Shown here: positions 1 through 10,584 of the stretch, piece after piece
Layout: each line of letters starts with the position of its first letter
Position numbering within the stretch: position 1 is the stretch's first letter
The notes under the pieces: model-generated
What the model saw: only the letters and a program-made list of their open reading frames with translations
What the model was told of the DNA's origin: nothing
Database searches by the model: none
Made by a program: the position numbers and the translations under genes
Assembly: GCA_032158295.1 (NCBI GenBank)
Contig: CM063246.1
Span: forward strand, 777,371 to 841,370
DNA length: 64,000 nt
Direction of reading: 5' to 3'
Source: Pycnopodia helianthoides
Lineage: Eukaryota; Echinodermata; Asteroidea; Forcipulatida; Asteriidae

Positions 1-153
1 CACGTCACTGGGCAGTCGCACTCGTCTTTAACATTAAACGTATCTGTAAGACAGGGAACCACACTATTGTTTTCAGACTATATCGTTTGGTTTGTTTAGC
101 CACAGAATCGTTTGACAGATTTTAATTTTGCAGCATTTTTGGGGCTAAATTGT

Positions 154-250
154 TGGGGTTGAACTGAGAAAAATTAATTAGAGCGGGATTTGAACCAACA
201 ACCTCCTGCTAATCCGGAGGTCGAAGGTTCAAATTCCACTCTGTTCAACC
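154..250. repeat. Two tRNA-derived SINE pieces joined head to head
   Basis: Bases 154-205 match, in minus orientation, the 3' half of the SINE at 11383-11454 (GAGCGGGATTTGAACCAAC and the GGGGTTGAAC tail). Bases 206-250 match the same part in plus orientation (AATCCGGAGGTCG, GGTTCAAAT, GTTCAACC). They meet near the anticodon-stem sequence. Confidence 0.6.
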
Positions 251-309
251 TTAAATCGTTTTGTTTAAATTCTAAGTCAGTTTCCTTTGTGGTTTGTTAC
301 TAAATTTTT

Positions 310-687
310 GACTTGTGTGTGTGTGTGCGTGTGTGTGATTTCATTTTCACTACCTTATGGAGACCGAGAACAAAACAGAAAAGGGACAACAAAGGGTCTC
401 CATAGGGAAATTCTAAAGACTGGGTTGCTCCACATTAAATTGTGTGTACAAAGTCTATGGGAGGTTCTTAACTACAGGGACAAAGGAAAGAACAAAAGAT
501 GTCTCCACAGGGATGCAAAAAATAGAATGTGTGTGCGTGTGTATGTGGTGACATTCAAACCGAGGACTTACAACAACAGGGACAATATGTCCACGTTTGC
601 TATCACAAAGGAAAACAATGGGGTCCACGTTTGTCAGGACAAAGAGTTGAACAAAGGAGGGTCCACGATTGGAGGTCATTACACACT

Positions 688-722
<35 letters not shown>

Positions 723-840
723 ACATACACAAGTGTATTTGTGGGGTCCTGACAACAATGGAACAATGGACCCCAAAAGGTCATTTCAATAGGAACAATT
801 TTGGACCCCACAAGGGAATTCTTTGGAAGAGGGAATAATA
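310..840. repeat. GT-microsatellite-bearing repeat, no gene
   Basis: Contains GT runs near 315-337, 528-545 and 689-722, separated by related short phrases (GACAAAGGAAAG, GGGGTCC, ACCCCA). Open frames here on both strands are low-complexity products of the GT runs. Confidence 0.7.
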
Positions 841-1939
841 GAGCGACAATAGAAGTAGCCCACAAACCGGATCCGTATCGGCTGGGCGTGTGAGTTGATA
901 ATAGTATATTATAACCCAATTCGTTGAAGGATCGTGGCGAGAATTCGTTTATGCCGCTGTTTACTGCTGCGGAAAGCAAAATGTAGGCCTACAGCTGCAC
1001 GAGAAACAACTCGGCTCTCCCCAAACGAAAAAAAAAAATGCAAATGAACGGAAATTCACTTAAAAATCAAGTAGGCTTTATTTATTTCTAGTGCCTTTGA
1101 AAAGGGCAGATTTCTCCTGAAGAAAGGCAGGAGTATACTGCCCGAAACGTCGAGACCAAACCGGCTCTTTTCAGAGCCAACACTCCCACAAAAGAGTTCA
1201 TATTACAAGGTTGTACCTCTTATCTCCACACCATGCAAAGCTTCAAACACCACTTAAGACAAATTTCCTTTGTTTGAAAACTTGATTTGGGGGGATTTTT
1301 TGAGAGACTTGATGGGGACGGGGGCACAGAAAGGCCAGCGGTGGGGTTGACACAGAAAATCCTGGGTGGGACACGTTCCCCTTACTTACTCGAACCATTA
1401 CTTGGTGCATTTTCGACCGGGGGAAAGAGGGGGAAAGTGCGGGGGCAAGGGTTCCCGCCCTCGGCCCCCGTTGCTGGTCATACTCCACGCAAAATTGAAA
1501 GTGTCCCGGTGATAAATCCTGTGTTTTCACGTGCAATTGTATGCCTTGGCATAGTTAGGGGTCTCTTTTGAATGGGATAGGTGGAGAAGTTGAAGAAATA
1601 GGTGTCCATAGGAAGTGGTAATGCAATAATAGAGCCACATAGGAAAGTGGAATTGAAGTAAATGTTTACAAGGGAGGGTAATAGATCACAACCCGCACTG
1701 AAGTCAAAGGAAAACCATGCACTGACAGTTTAAGAAGGTTCTCGAGAGCCACCAGTTCCCTTGCCTTCAAAAATAAAAATAATTTCCAATTATCAACTTT
1801 GGATTGCTAGGTGGCAGCAGACATTGTCGGGCAACTTTCCATTGTTTACGTAGATCTAACTAGGAACACGTTTCTGAGAACAGTGGATTTACCTGGTAAG
1901 TATGCCCACCCAGTGTCTCCAAAAGTATCCCGTCGGTTT
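841..1939. other. Left-edge non-coding stretch
   Basis: Apart from the Penelope-like tail at 1085-1260, I see no supported gene or repeat family here. It probably lies in a downstream intron of the minus-strand channel gene. Confidence 0.4.
1085..1260 (+). mobile_element. Penelope-like tail with hammerhead-like core and histone-type stem-loop (copy 1)
   Basis: Best copy of a dispersed tail. Core CTGAAGA (1117-1123), stem GGCAG/CTGCC with loop GAGTATA, then CGAAAC, the order of a small hammerhead ribozyme of the kind carried by Penelope-like retroelements. Nine bases after GAGACCAAA comes GGCTCTTTTCAGAGCC (1163-1178), identical to the metazoan histone mRNA 3' hairpin. The tail then runs GTTGTACC ... 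CACCATGC ... CTTCAAACACCAC. Confidence 0.55.
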
Positions 1940-2345
1940 TTAAAGGCCCTGTACACTATTGGTAAGATCGAATAACACAATTGTTCACAGATTCATACAT
2001 AACTTACATGACTTAAAGTAAGTAATGGTAGAAAGGGTTCCTTAAAACACATAACTTACATGATTTAAAGTAAGTAATGGTAGAAAGGGTTCCTTAAAAT
2101 ATTTCTGCCTAAAATGCTATCGTTTCTGAGAAATGAATAAAACAATAGTTTTTATCGCGCGCGATGTTTGAAAAACAGAAAACACATAAGGTCTCTTTTA
2201 ACTATTTTCTCGTGACCTCGATGACCAATTGACCTCAAATTTTCACAGGTTTGTTATTTCATGTATATTATGGTTAATCACACAAAACATGAACTTTGTT
2301 TGCGACTGTTTTGTCAGCTCTACCGATCCTGTATAATACCTTTAA
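1940..2345 (+). mobile_element. TTAAAGG MITE family 1, copy a
   Basis: Ends TTAAAGGCCCTGTACACT and, inverted, TTAAAGGTATTATACAGG. The centre carries a CGCGCGCG palindrome. It contains a 51-bp internal direct duplication (about 1998-2099). Confidence 0.85.
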
Positions 2346-2779
2346 GTAAATGTTTTAGTCTGAGGTGACAACATACCTTATGCATTGACGTCACCACGAC
2401 GCCATATTAGAGGTAGGCCTACAACGATATAAATGATACAATGGAAACGCACATCTTTGTACGCGCGGTGCACAATATGATGAGCCAATGAGTTACCTTC
2501 TTTTGACATCTAGCCGAGGGTGCCCTAATACTTACATGAAATATTATGGACGCAGGAAAATATTATCGCTGGGTTGCAGACTGTCATATTTTCGCTCACT
2601 GTAAAGACAACAAACAATTAACAATGGTATTATAAGCACTGAGACGTACGGAAGCGTAGGATCTTCTAGTTATATTTTTTCAGGGGGTGGGTAAAACTAC
2701 ATGTCGTACGTATAATGAAATAACAAGTTTCACTTTAATTTTTTTAAGCAAATTCGGTGTATCGAAGTGCTCCCTCTTG

Positions 2780-2946
2780 CACAATTTCATGGAGCTGCTT
2801 AATTATCTGTTAAGCAAAATTAAACGTGACACCAGTTACCGATAGTACATGTGACATGGTATTTTGACTGGTAAACTTATGCTGGTAAGCAAGGTTTTGC
2901 CGTGCTTGGGTACTTTTTGTTCATGGGCAGCTCTGAAATTGGGCCC
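2780..2946 (+). mobile_element. Family 7 palindromic MITE (GGGCCCAATTTCAT), copy a
   Basis: Near-inverted ends (CAATTTCATGGAGCTGCTTA at left, CTCTGAAATTGGGCCC at right), about 167 bp. Confidence 0.75.
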
Positions 2947-3408
2947 TGGTCTGTATTAAACTAGCTGCATAAAAGAAAGCGTTTTACCATGGTTTTACTA
3001 ATGATCGCTACGCGGGTGAATCACAATAAAGTGCGCCACCAAGTGTTTGCGAAGGAGAGGCCATATCCAGACCACACCATCCTACATATCGTGAAACGAC
3101 TGTCCTCTTAGGCATTTCCCTGGTTGCCCCAAAGACATCCACTCTGTATCAGATGCTGCACTGGCCTAGATGTCTATACTTGACCTACAATTACAGGCTG
3201 TGCACGCCATACGCAAGAAGAAGACTGTGCGCCCATTGTGGCCTACCCCATCCCGGTCAAATGGAGAGGAGGCAGGAAAGGAAAGAAACAAACTAAAAAA
3301 TAAGATTCTCAAATCTCATTCGTGGCTTCTCCCTCCCCTTATCAAAGTGTTCCCCTACATGTTGGTCCGGGACAGTCTGGTGTCGATTAAAACACATGCT
3401 TAACTCAC

Positions 3409-3556
3409 CAGCCATGTATGGTTCCACGCATCCACACGCAGCGTGAGTATAGTCGATGAGACATTCACGTTGACATTTATGCATCGAATAAGGAGCGGAG
3501 AAATGCTTGAGATCTCTTGACCCACACACACCGTAAGGAGGTGGTAGATTACTCGA
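3409..3556 (-). CDS. DEG/ENaC channel exon 6: cysteine-rich thumb start
   Basis: 148 bases, acceptor TTCCCCCCAG|T in phase 0, donor GCTG|GTGAGT in phase 1. Encodes SSNLPPPYGVCGSRDLKHFS, then APYSMHKCQRECLIDYTHAA and CGCVEPYMAG. The pattern LPPPxGxC...YSxxxCxxxC...CxCxxxxMxG is the diagnostic thumb segment of ASICs, with all expected cysteines present. The next exon (remaining thumb cysteines, GAS filter and second membrane helix) was not found between 1 and 3400 on this strand, so the gene continues beyond the window. The adjacent intron to exon 5 is only 109 bases. Confidence 0.9.
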
Positions 3557-3665
3557 CTGGGGGGAAGCAACAGACACAATTTAATAGATGTTAAACCGAT
3601 ATGCCACGCCACGCCAAACTTCTCTTTAGTCCTTAAACCAATGCTTTGAAAACGTGCGTCCTTAC

Positions 3666-3853
3666 CTGTCTTTTCTTCATACTGATCCTTGCCTCTGTGC
3701 CCGGTGTTACGGCCAGGCCGAATGATTCTACCTGAGGTACCTCGTCTTGATCGTGTATGGCCACAACAACGCCAGCAGAAAACTGCAAGTACCTGGAGTA
3801 GTAATAGTAGTACTGCTGTACGTCAAGCATTATGGTCAGCCCGTGACCTTTCC
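3666..3853 (-). CDS. DEG/ENaC channel exon 5: palm and beta-ball segment
   Basis: 188 bases, acceptor TTTTTTTGCAG|GG, donor AGACAG|GTAAGG; phase 1 in, phase 0 out. Encodes GKGHGLTIMLDVQQYYYYYS, RYLQFSAGVVVAIHDQDEVP and QVESFGLAVTPGTEARISMK followed by KRQ. These follow the ASIC order: GL-x-L-x-L-x-V-x-Q-x-Y, then VLLHDxxEVP, then GxxVxPGTxxxxxxxKxQ. This part forms the palm and beta-ball of the extracellular domain. The run of five tyrosines at the Y-x-Y site is unusual; it comes from a TAC/TAT triplet run and could be length-polymorphic. Confidence 0.9.
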
Positions 3854-4496
3854 CTGCAAAAAAATCACGATTCAAATCAACAATGTGATGTAGTTCTGTG
3901 CTACACTGATGCAAAGGCCGATGCTCCATAATACTGGGTGGGTGGGGGTGGGGTTCTGAGTGATGTGCAGGGGAAAAAACTAAAGTAGCTGCAGCACGAG
4001 TGGGAGTAGAACAAACAACCACCCGTAAACCAAGAGCGGCAATCTTAACCTCTAGACCACCATGCCACCGAGCTTGCCTGATTAGTTATACAAAGCAGCG
4101 TATGTAAATGAGAAAGTGTACGGGAAAATGTGGGGGGTATTAACTGATATTTATTTCCCGTAAATGTACATAAACTTTATTTTATGGAAATGAATATGGT
4201 TATAAAAAATATGTAAAGTAAGTGATCACTCAATTTACTTTTTTCCCCCATACTGTAATAAAACAAATGTTATACAATACACCAACAGAATAGACTGAGT
4301 TATATTTATACTTGAAAAAGCAAAGAAAGGAAACAGTATGGAGGCTGATTTGATAAGCCGAGGCTTGTAGTAATCAGCGCAGCCCAAGGACAGACAGAGA
4401 AAAGACAAACGGACACACATAGGACGTACAGAAATTAACAAAACAACTCACAGACACAACACCAACGCTTAATTAACCAGAATGAAAGTTAGATAT

Positions 4497-4745
4497 TTCG
4501 GAATTATTATAAAGTATAAGTGGTGTTTGAAGCTGTGCATGGTATGGTAAATAGGAAATAAATACAAATTAGTAAACTTGCGGTACCACCATGAGTACAC
4601 ATCTCTTCTTCTTTTTTCTCCTGAAGACGAGTAGAGTATACTGTTCAAAACGTTGAGACCACCACCGGCTCTTTTCAGAGCCAACACTTCTCCCAAAAGA
4701 GATTTTTACTCATGGTTGTGCCCGAAAGTTTACTATTTTGTAGTT
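4497..4745 (+). mobile_element. Penelope-like tail, copy 2, with an inverted partial tail beside it
   Basis: The plus-strand part at 4612-4740 repeats the hammerhead-like region in decayed form (CTGAAGA ... CAAAAC) and the exact hairpin GGCTCTTTTCAGAGCC at 4667-4682. Bases 4497-4611 are a minus-strand copy of the tail (reading ACTCATGGTGGTACC, GTTTACTAATTTG, CACAGCTTCAAACACCAC). The two tails are therefore head to head around the core. Confidence 0.5.
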
Positions 4746-4770
4746 ATTTCTTATTATGAAGTACTATTAC

Positions 4771-4861
4771 CTGCAGCTTGAACCTTTTTCAGCTCTTCAC
4801 CGTCGAACCCTCCATTAAACGTGTGGCAAACACCGAAGTCTGTAAACACTCGGGTGAAATT
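4771..4861 (-). CDS. DEG/ENaC channel exon 4: NFTRVFTDFGVCHTFN segment
   Basis: The core reads NFTRVFTDFGVCHTFNGGF and then DGEELKKVQAAG, matching the strongly conserved family signature (N-F-T-x-V-F-T-x-x-G-x-C-Y-T-F-N). The end is fixed by the donor GCTGCAG|GTAATA in phase 1, which joins exon 5 exactly. I place the start at an acceptor ending TTCCACAG (4862), phase 0. The frame stays open upstream to about 4985, so a longer exon is possible, but that extra stretch lacks the cysteines expected before NFT, so I do not include it. Confidence 0.8.
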
Positions 4862-5794
4862 CTGTGGAACAAGAAACTCCGAACCATCCCACGTTCCGCT
4901 GCGATTTGGAATAAAAGACGGTATCACTTTAGTATTTGACCTCCAGTTCCCGCGTGACATCACCCAATCGGCCATCTATCATAGTGTAGCTTGCCAAGGC
5001 CCATGAAAATGTAACCCTCAAATGCCGTGTCCCCACCGATTTAAAACAGTTTTATCAACTGATACGTCATTTCTTGCCTTTGGCTAAAGCCAACGTGAAT
5101 CTAGTTTGTCCCACATGTACAAACAGTTTGACAAACGGGTGGATGTTGTTCCCAATGACCCAATGCCTTTGGAAGCACTGAGATTATGGAGTGCCTTATC
5201 AGCAAAATGCAAACACCAAAATCACCTTTCAAACGCTTGTAAAATTCGTTTGCATAATTATAACTTCTTTCTTAATAGGTTAGGGCTCTGAATTATTGGT
5301 TTGTTTTTGTGCTTGCTCTAGTCGTCGTAGTGGGAGTCAACGGCCCTTCTCAAAACCACGGCTTGCATGGGCTTGGGCTCCGAATGAGGATCCTTAATTG
5401 AGGGTTCGTACTGGTCGTTTTTTTAACGTATGATTTCGGTGCGAAACTTCAGACAGCTAGACGGAGCCTTAGCTGAAGCCCAAGCTGGTATCAACGAGGG
5501 TTTTGTATTTCCCCCAGTGTTGGAGGACACGAGCCAGGTCCCCCTCACTTCTCGGACTCGGGACAACAGGAACTCGGACTCAGACTGGGACAACGGGGAC
5601 TCGACTATAGCACTGTTCCCCCTCCCCCACACGGTAAATTAACATGGGCTGAATGAAGTTGACCCAAAAGAGGGGGCTATCAGACAAAATGTATACACAA
5701 TTCGCCGTAAATGGTGGGCAGAATTTCAGGTGGGACAGGATCTCCTGCCACACCGGAGCCTCGGTTTCCGAAAAAGGGCCTAAACAATACTTAC

Positions 5795-5965
5795 AATACA
5801 AACATTTGGTCGTGGTCCATAATGTGGGCCAGCGATAGATACATCTCCGTAGTGTTAATGTCACTCATGAGTGATTCGTAATGAGTAAAGTTAACTGGAG
5901 TCGGTATGAAGCTGCTGAGCTGCGCCAACATTTGACCAAAAGGAAGATTGTCCAATCCAAGGTTT
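5795..5965 (-). CDS. DEG/ENaC channel exon 3: extracellular finger region
   Basis: 171 bases with acceptor TTTTATAG|A after a long T run and donor ATT|GTAAGT; phase 2 at both ends. Encodes NLGLDNLPFGQMLAQLSSFI, then PTPVNFTHYESLMSDINTTE and MYLSLAHIMDHDQMFVL. In the family this is the fast-evolving finger region before the first conserved cysteines, so identity rests mainly on position, splice signals and the terminal HxxDQMFVL, which resembles the segment before the LxC motif of ASICs. NFTH and NTTE are N-glycosylation sequons, consistent with an extracellular location. A short exon between this and 4861 is expected, because phase 2 here does not match the phase 0 start proposed there. Confidence 0.65.
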
Positions 5966-6219
5966 CTATAAAAAAAAAAAACATAATAATAAAAATAAGA
6001 GTATAAAATAAAAAACACCGTTTACCAATCGCTACACACGTGCAGTTGTTAAGAGATTTTACAATAACACAAGTGATAAGTAAATACTACCCGCATTCGC
6101 CTTACTGACTGATGCGCAAATCTCGCGCGTTTTCAAGCATGGGACTCGTTCAATAAAATGCGCGATTTTGTTTCATCTACATTAAGTTTAAACCACGCAA
6201 CGTGGGAACCTGAGACCTG

Positions 6220-6388
6220 GGACCAATTTCATAGAGCTGCTTAAGAAGAGAACTATGCTTAGCAAGTTTCTGACAAGCAGGATACCAGTCACAGATTGTA
6301 TATGTGACAAAGTGCTTATTCTGGTAGGCCCAATTTTGTTGTGTTTAGCTACTTTTTGAGCTTAAGCAGCTCTATGAAATTGGGCCCA
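6220..6388 (+). mobile_element. Family 7 palindromic MITE, copy b
   Basis: CCAATTTCATAGAGCTGCTT at left, AGCAGCTCTATGAAATTGGG at right; about 169 bp. Confidence 0.82.
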
Positions 6389-6472
6389 GTGCGTTCTTTT
6401 CCCGGTTAATAAATGAAAGCTTTAGCCAACTGGGTCTTAAATAGTACCAGTTATTATGTCTTCATCGGCCAT

Positions 6473-6814
6473 TTAAAGGTATTGTACACTTTTGGTAACA
6501 GCTCAAAATCAGTGTCCACATTTTGTGTGATTAAACATATGCATGCACAAACACACCTGTGAAAGTTTGAGCTCAATTGGTCATCGAGGTCACGAGAAAA
6601 TAGTGAAAAGAGATTTTATGTGTTTTCTGTTTTTTCAAATTATCGCGCGCGATAATTACTATTGTTTTACTCGTTTCTCAGAAACGATAGCATTTTAGGC
6701 AGAAATATTTTAAGGAACCCTTTCTACCATTACTTACTTTGAATCATGTAAGTTATGTGTGAATCTGTGAACATTGTGTTTTTTTATCTTACCAATAGTG
6801 TACAGGGCCTTTAA
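6473..6814 (-). mobile_element. TTAAAGG MITE family 1, copy b
   Basis: About 342 bp with inverted ends (TTAAAGGTATTGTACACTTT and the reverse of AAAGGCCCTGTACACT) and the centre ATTATCGCGCGCGATAAT. Lies in the intron between channel exons 2 and 3. Confidence 0.88.
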
Positions 6815-6821
6815 TACCAGG

Positions 6822-7973
6822 GCCCAATTTCATAGCGTTGCGCAGAAAATTGTGCTTAAAGGGACACACCGGCTTACTGTTTACCTAATTTAGTGATGTT
6901 GAATCACAGACAATAATTTTTCGATGGTTGTTGTAAAAAAATAATAATAAAAAAGTCACGTAATTAACGAAAAATGTGAAGGAAAAAAAACGCGGTCAAA
7001 GGTCATAGCAACTGTCAAGTTTACGTGACATTGGAATCATGTAGACTAGTGATCTGTTTATGTATTAATTATAACAATGGCGAGGCATAAGGATCCGGTC
7101 TTCATATCCATCAAGCACAAATTCACGTGTAATTAAAAAACCGACATAAACGCAGTCCGATCCACACCGTGCAGGTATTCGTCGTCGTCCCGCCGCGTGT
7201 GTAGCGCAGGCATCACGTAACGTGACAATAGTTAGGGGATAATAGCTAGGGCTACAGACTAAAACCCTCGAAAAACAAAACGTAATTAATGGTCTGGCTC
7301 CCTACCCCTCCACAGGCTCCGAGTTCATGCCTCCGTGGTTTGTCTCTCTGGCCCTGCGAGACACTGAACCGGCTGTACGGGACAAGCCCCCAAGGTTTAC
7401 CCGCTAGCTCCCCACGCTGATGTGCCGTAAAACACGCTTCCGTGCACGGACTCTCTGAATGCGAGTCTTACGTTCAATTTTTCATCATTATTTACAATTT
7501 GCATCCATAAACTGAATACATAGTCTTTTTAGCCAAATAACTCATGAATAATTGTTTTTAAAAAAATACTTGAATTTGGTTCAGTAATTTATTTTTATAC
7601 GGCTGGAAGAAAAACTAAATCTGAAGATCACGTAACTTTTCGGAACCACATTCCGAAAAGTCACGTGACCTTCGTTTTTTGAAAAATGCTCGAAAACGGC
7701 CAAATTTGATGGTTTCTTTTATGAACCAATCTTCTCCATTTCAGGAAGACCTTTGGAATCATGTCTTAGTCTATTTTGTAGCCCAAATAGCCCAACAAAG
7801 CCGGTGTGTACCTTTAATAATTTTCTGCTAAGCAAAAAAACAACAGAAAACCAGTCACAGACAGTACATGTGGAAGGGTATACTTTGGCTGGTAATCTTA
7901 TTCTGGTAAGCAAAATAACACCAGCTATGTCTTCTTTTTTAGCTTGAACAGCTGTATGAAATTGGGCCCAGGT
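6822..7973 (+). mobile_element. Family 7 palindromic MITE, copy c, split by a family 4 element
   Basis: Left half 6822-6859 (GGGCCCAATTTCATAGCG) and right half 7813-7973 (CTGCTAAGC ... GAAATTGGGCCCA) are separated by the TTAAAGGGACAC element. Confidence 0.82.
6856..7816 (+). mobile_element. TTAAAGG element family 4, long copy, nested in a family 7 repeat
   Basis: Ends TTAAAGGGACACACCGGCTT and, inverted, TTAAAGGTACACACCGGCTT. 961 bp, about 270 bp longer than the other copy because of extra sequence around 7305-7625. Both sides are halves of a GGGCCCAATTTCAT repeat, with TTAA repeated at the two joints. Confidence 0.88.
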
Positions 7974-8130
7974 AATCCTGGCCATGTGATCACCTTTCAA
8001 CCAATAAACTGTCTGGAGTATTTATGAATATGCATTTGTTGGCACTGCGGTATATACCTTATCCTACAAAGTCAGACACCTTCCTGAGGAGAATTTTTGA
8101 GAGGTTAAAAAGTGTGGGTTTCGTTCCTAC

Positions 8131-8297
8131 CTGAAGCTGTTGTAATTACAATTGTGATTGCGGGAAAGACCAACTCCGAGACATACTCAACTTCCACATC
8201 CACACTCTTGTAGTTGCCAACGAAGTACACCGTTCTGTCGGATACCTGGTAAACGAACGCAGTCATCCCACCGAAGATTGCCGCGAACCACACGAAC
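8131..8297 (-). CDS. DEG/ENaC channel exon 2: first membrane helix and start of the ectodomain
   Basis: The acceptor is TAG|G at 8297 in phase 2, completing the arginine left open by exon 1. The exon encodes FVWFAAIFGGMTAFVYQVSD, the first membrane helix, followed by RTVYFVGNYKSVDVEVEYV and SELVFPAITI. This is close to the ASIC pattern (VYQVADR followed by LTFPAVT). Two donors are possible: CAG|GTAGGA giving the end at 8131, which is the stronger splice signal, or ATT|GTAATT giving the end at 8150 in phase 0. Family knowledge favours the second, because a Cys-Asn pair normally follows FPAIT and the longer reading continues with VITTAS instead. The next exon carrying that cysteine was not found. 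Placement in the gene is secure; the 3' boundary is not. Confidence 0.85.
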
Positions 8298-8339
8298 CTA
8301 CAGTTTAAAAAAAAATGCGTTGGAGAGGAAGAGGAGAGA

Positions 8340-8489
8340 TTTAGAGATAGGGTTTATCCAGTTAGCGGCCCAAGCGATTATCAGCAGCCCACAAATTGTC
8401 GTAGGTTCGAATCCCGCCGGAGTAATTATGCCTGTAGACTTGTGTTTACAGGACTTCGGAAAGCATTGAGTATACAGTGTTTTACACAC
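8340..8489 (+). repeat. Possible tRNA-like repeat and flank
   Basis: Has a B-box-like GTAGGTTCGAATCCCGCC at about 8400-8418 but no clear A box. Lies just upstream of channel exon 2. Confidence 0.35.
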
Positions 8490-8663
8490 GTCGGTGGGTA
8501 AAACCCAAATAATAGCCCATTAAAATAAATGTAAGAACGGTGAAATTTCGGACTTATCTATTATTTTACATAATGCTTGGTCGGTGTATGGGTAAAACCA
8601 AACAATAGCCCATTAAAATAAATGTAAAAACTGTAAAAATTTCGGACTTTTCAATTATTTTAC
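8490..8663 (+). repeat. Two-copy tandem repeat, about 91-bp period
   Basis: Units at about 8490 and 8581 share AATAGCCCATTAAAATAAAT and AATTTCGGACTT. Confidence 0.8.
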
Positions 8664-8925
8664 TTGCTGAGCGGTCTGGTACACCAGACGCAAGTCCTAA
8701 TGTATATAGTCAGAGTGTGGGTTCGGGTGCCGGTCATGGCCTTGTGTGTCCTTTGAGGAAGATATTTTAGCCACAACTGCTTTGAATTCGTCCTTTGCAT
8801 GGGACGTGAAACCTAATATAAAGTTTTTGTGTGATGTGTAAATTATTGTACGTATTAAAGAGAAAACACTTCAGTGTTCATAGATTGGGGTTGCCCCTGT
8901 GCTTCTGGCATGGCCTGGCACTTAC
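8664..8925 (+). repeat. Older tRNA-like SINE copy
   Basis: CTGAGCGGTCTGGT and GTGGGTTCGGGTGCCGG correspond to worn A and B boxes. The 3' part (GGGGTTGCCCCTGTGCTTCT) matches the tail of 10585-10745. Confidence 0.5.
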
Positions 8926-8970
8926 ATGCGCCACCTCAACTTGTATTCCTTGCATGATGTTGTAAGGGGT

Positions 8971-9075
8971 GCGTTTTCGCGGTCGTGTAAACCAATAACT
9001 GTTTCGGTTGGCTTGGACATTGGTTAACCACTGGGCAATGACCGAAACAGTTATTGGTTACGACCGCGAAAACGC
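8971..9075. repeat. Foldback repeat
   Basis: Arms GCGTTTTCGCGGTCGT ... CCAATAACTGTTTCGGT and its inverse, about 35 bp each with a loop of about 35 bases. Confidence 0.85.
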
Positions 9076-9863
9076 ATGGGTTGCTTCATTTCACAAAGTC
9101 AACATTACTAGAGTTCGCTGTTGGCAGAGCGTTATTGGCTCGGGTCAAGTTCTTGGCACTAACTCTCTTTCATTGGCTAGCCTGATATCGTTCTCCGATT
9201 GGTATACGTAAATCCGTATGTGTCATGACTGCCATGTCCGAAATGGCAGCTACGGAAACGGCTACGGCTGGATCGCCGCGTCATCAAACGTTGAAGTACA
9301 GGTCATCCTTAGTAACACCCTTTAGCAATAGTCGTAGCTGTAGCCGCAGCCGCCGATTCGGATACTGCCTAAAGTTAAAGAACATTGTACACTTATCGTC
9401 AAGAGAAGGGTTCGCTTAGACTGCACTTCCCTAGCTTTCTTCAGAATAAAGACAAAAAGTGGTCTTACAAGCCTTATGGTTTCACTGGATCACGCACGCC
9501 TGTCAGTATGGCATAACTACCATACTGACCGGCGTGCGTGTCACACACAAACATCTGACAGATATACTGCTATAGGGTTGTAAAGACAGAATCGCCGGTA
9601 TCTGGCGTTATTCACGAGCCTCGAAGTGTGACGTCATTGTATTCGGGCTATGGTTCGCTTTAGGTATTTCTGGCATGTTGGCTGCTAGCTACGTGACGGC
9701 AAAGGGGACTGATGACAGGTCTCACCATTAAGCAATTATCCATACTTTGTAAAATAATTAACGCCATTTGGGAACGCCCGCGATATGTGCCCCAGGCCAA
9801 TACAAGTACATTGTATATGCATTTCCAAAGAATCTCAATCAAGTTAAAAATAACAATCGCCTC

Positions 9864-10212
9864 TTAAAGGTATTGTACACTTTTGGTAACAGCTCAAAAT
9901 CAGTGTCCACATTTTGTGTGATTAAACATATGCATGAACAAACAAACCTGTGAAAGTTTGAGCTCAATTGGTCATCGAGGTCACGAGAAAATAGTGAAAA
10001 TAGATCTTATGTGTTTTCTGTTTTTTTTTCTTCAGATTATCGCGCGCGATAATTACTATTGTTTTACCGTTTCTCAGAAACGATAGCATTTTAGGCAGAA
10101 ATATTTTAAGGAACCCTTTCTACCATTACTAACTTTAAATCATATGTAAGTTATGTGTGAATCTGTGAACATTGTGTTTTTCGATCTTACCAATAGTGTA
10201 CAGGGCCTTTAA
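9864..10212 (-). mobile_element. TTAAAGG MITE family 1, copy c
   Basis: Same ends and same ATTATCGCGCGCGATAAT centre as copy b, with TTAA on both sides. Confidence 0.88.
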
Positions 10213-10584
10213 AGAAAGAATTATTTAATCAATATAATAAAAAAAATTAAAAGACGGTATAGCTAAGCCCCGAGCTGTCACCGAATCGATTGTGAGCCTA
10301 AGCGTATTGACTTTACAATAGGGATTAGACGGCGTGCATCGATAATTCCAGGAATTCGATGGGCAAGAATGACTCAGGATCATGTTTTTCATACGTCTAA
10401 TCCTATATGTGTTTTGTTCACTCTGTTGTTTTAGTTGGTCACCCTGTATTTACTTGTATTCTTACATCTTCGCATCCCCCGTCCCAATTTTATAGCAAAT
10501 TAAGTACTCTTTGCAATTATTCTGGGTTATACATTGCTCAAAATAGTATGCATCATACTTTTTTTTCTTCTTCTTTTTGCATTT

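Noticed and set aside
287..979. Open frames of 174-183 codons on both strands
   Set aside because: They translate GT/CA runs (CVCVCV, HTHTHT) and show no domain; repeat-driven.
5580..5794. LYCKYCLGPF frame as a channel exon extension
   Set aside because: It would need a frameshift after a good GTAAGT donor, and the sequence beyond it does not match the family; noted in findings only.
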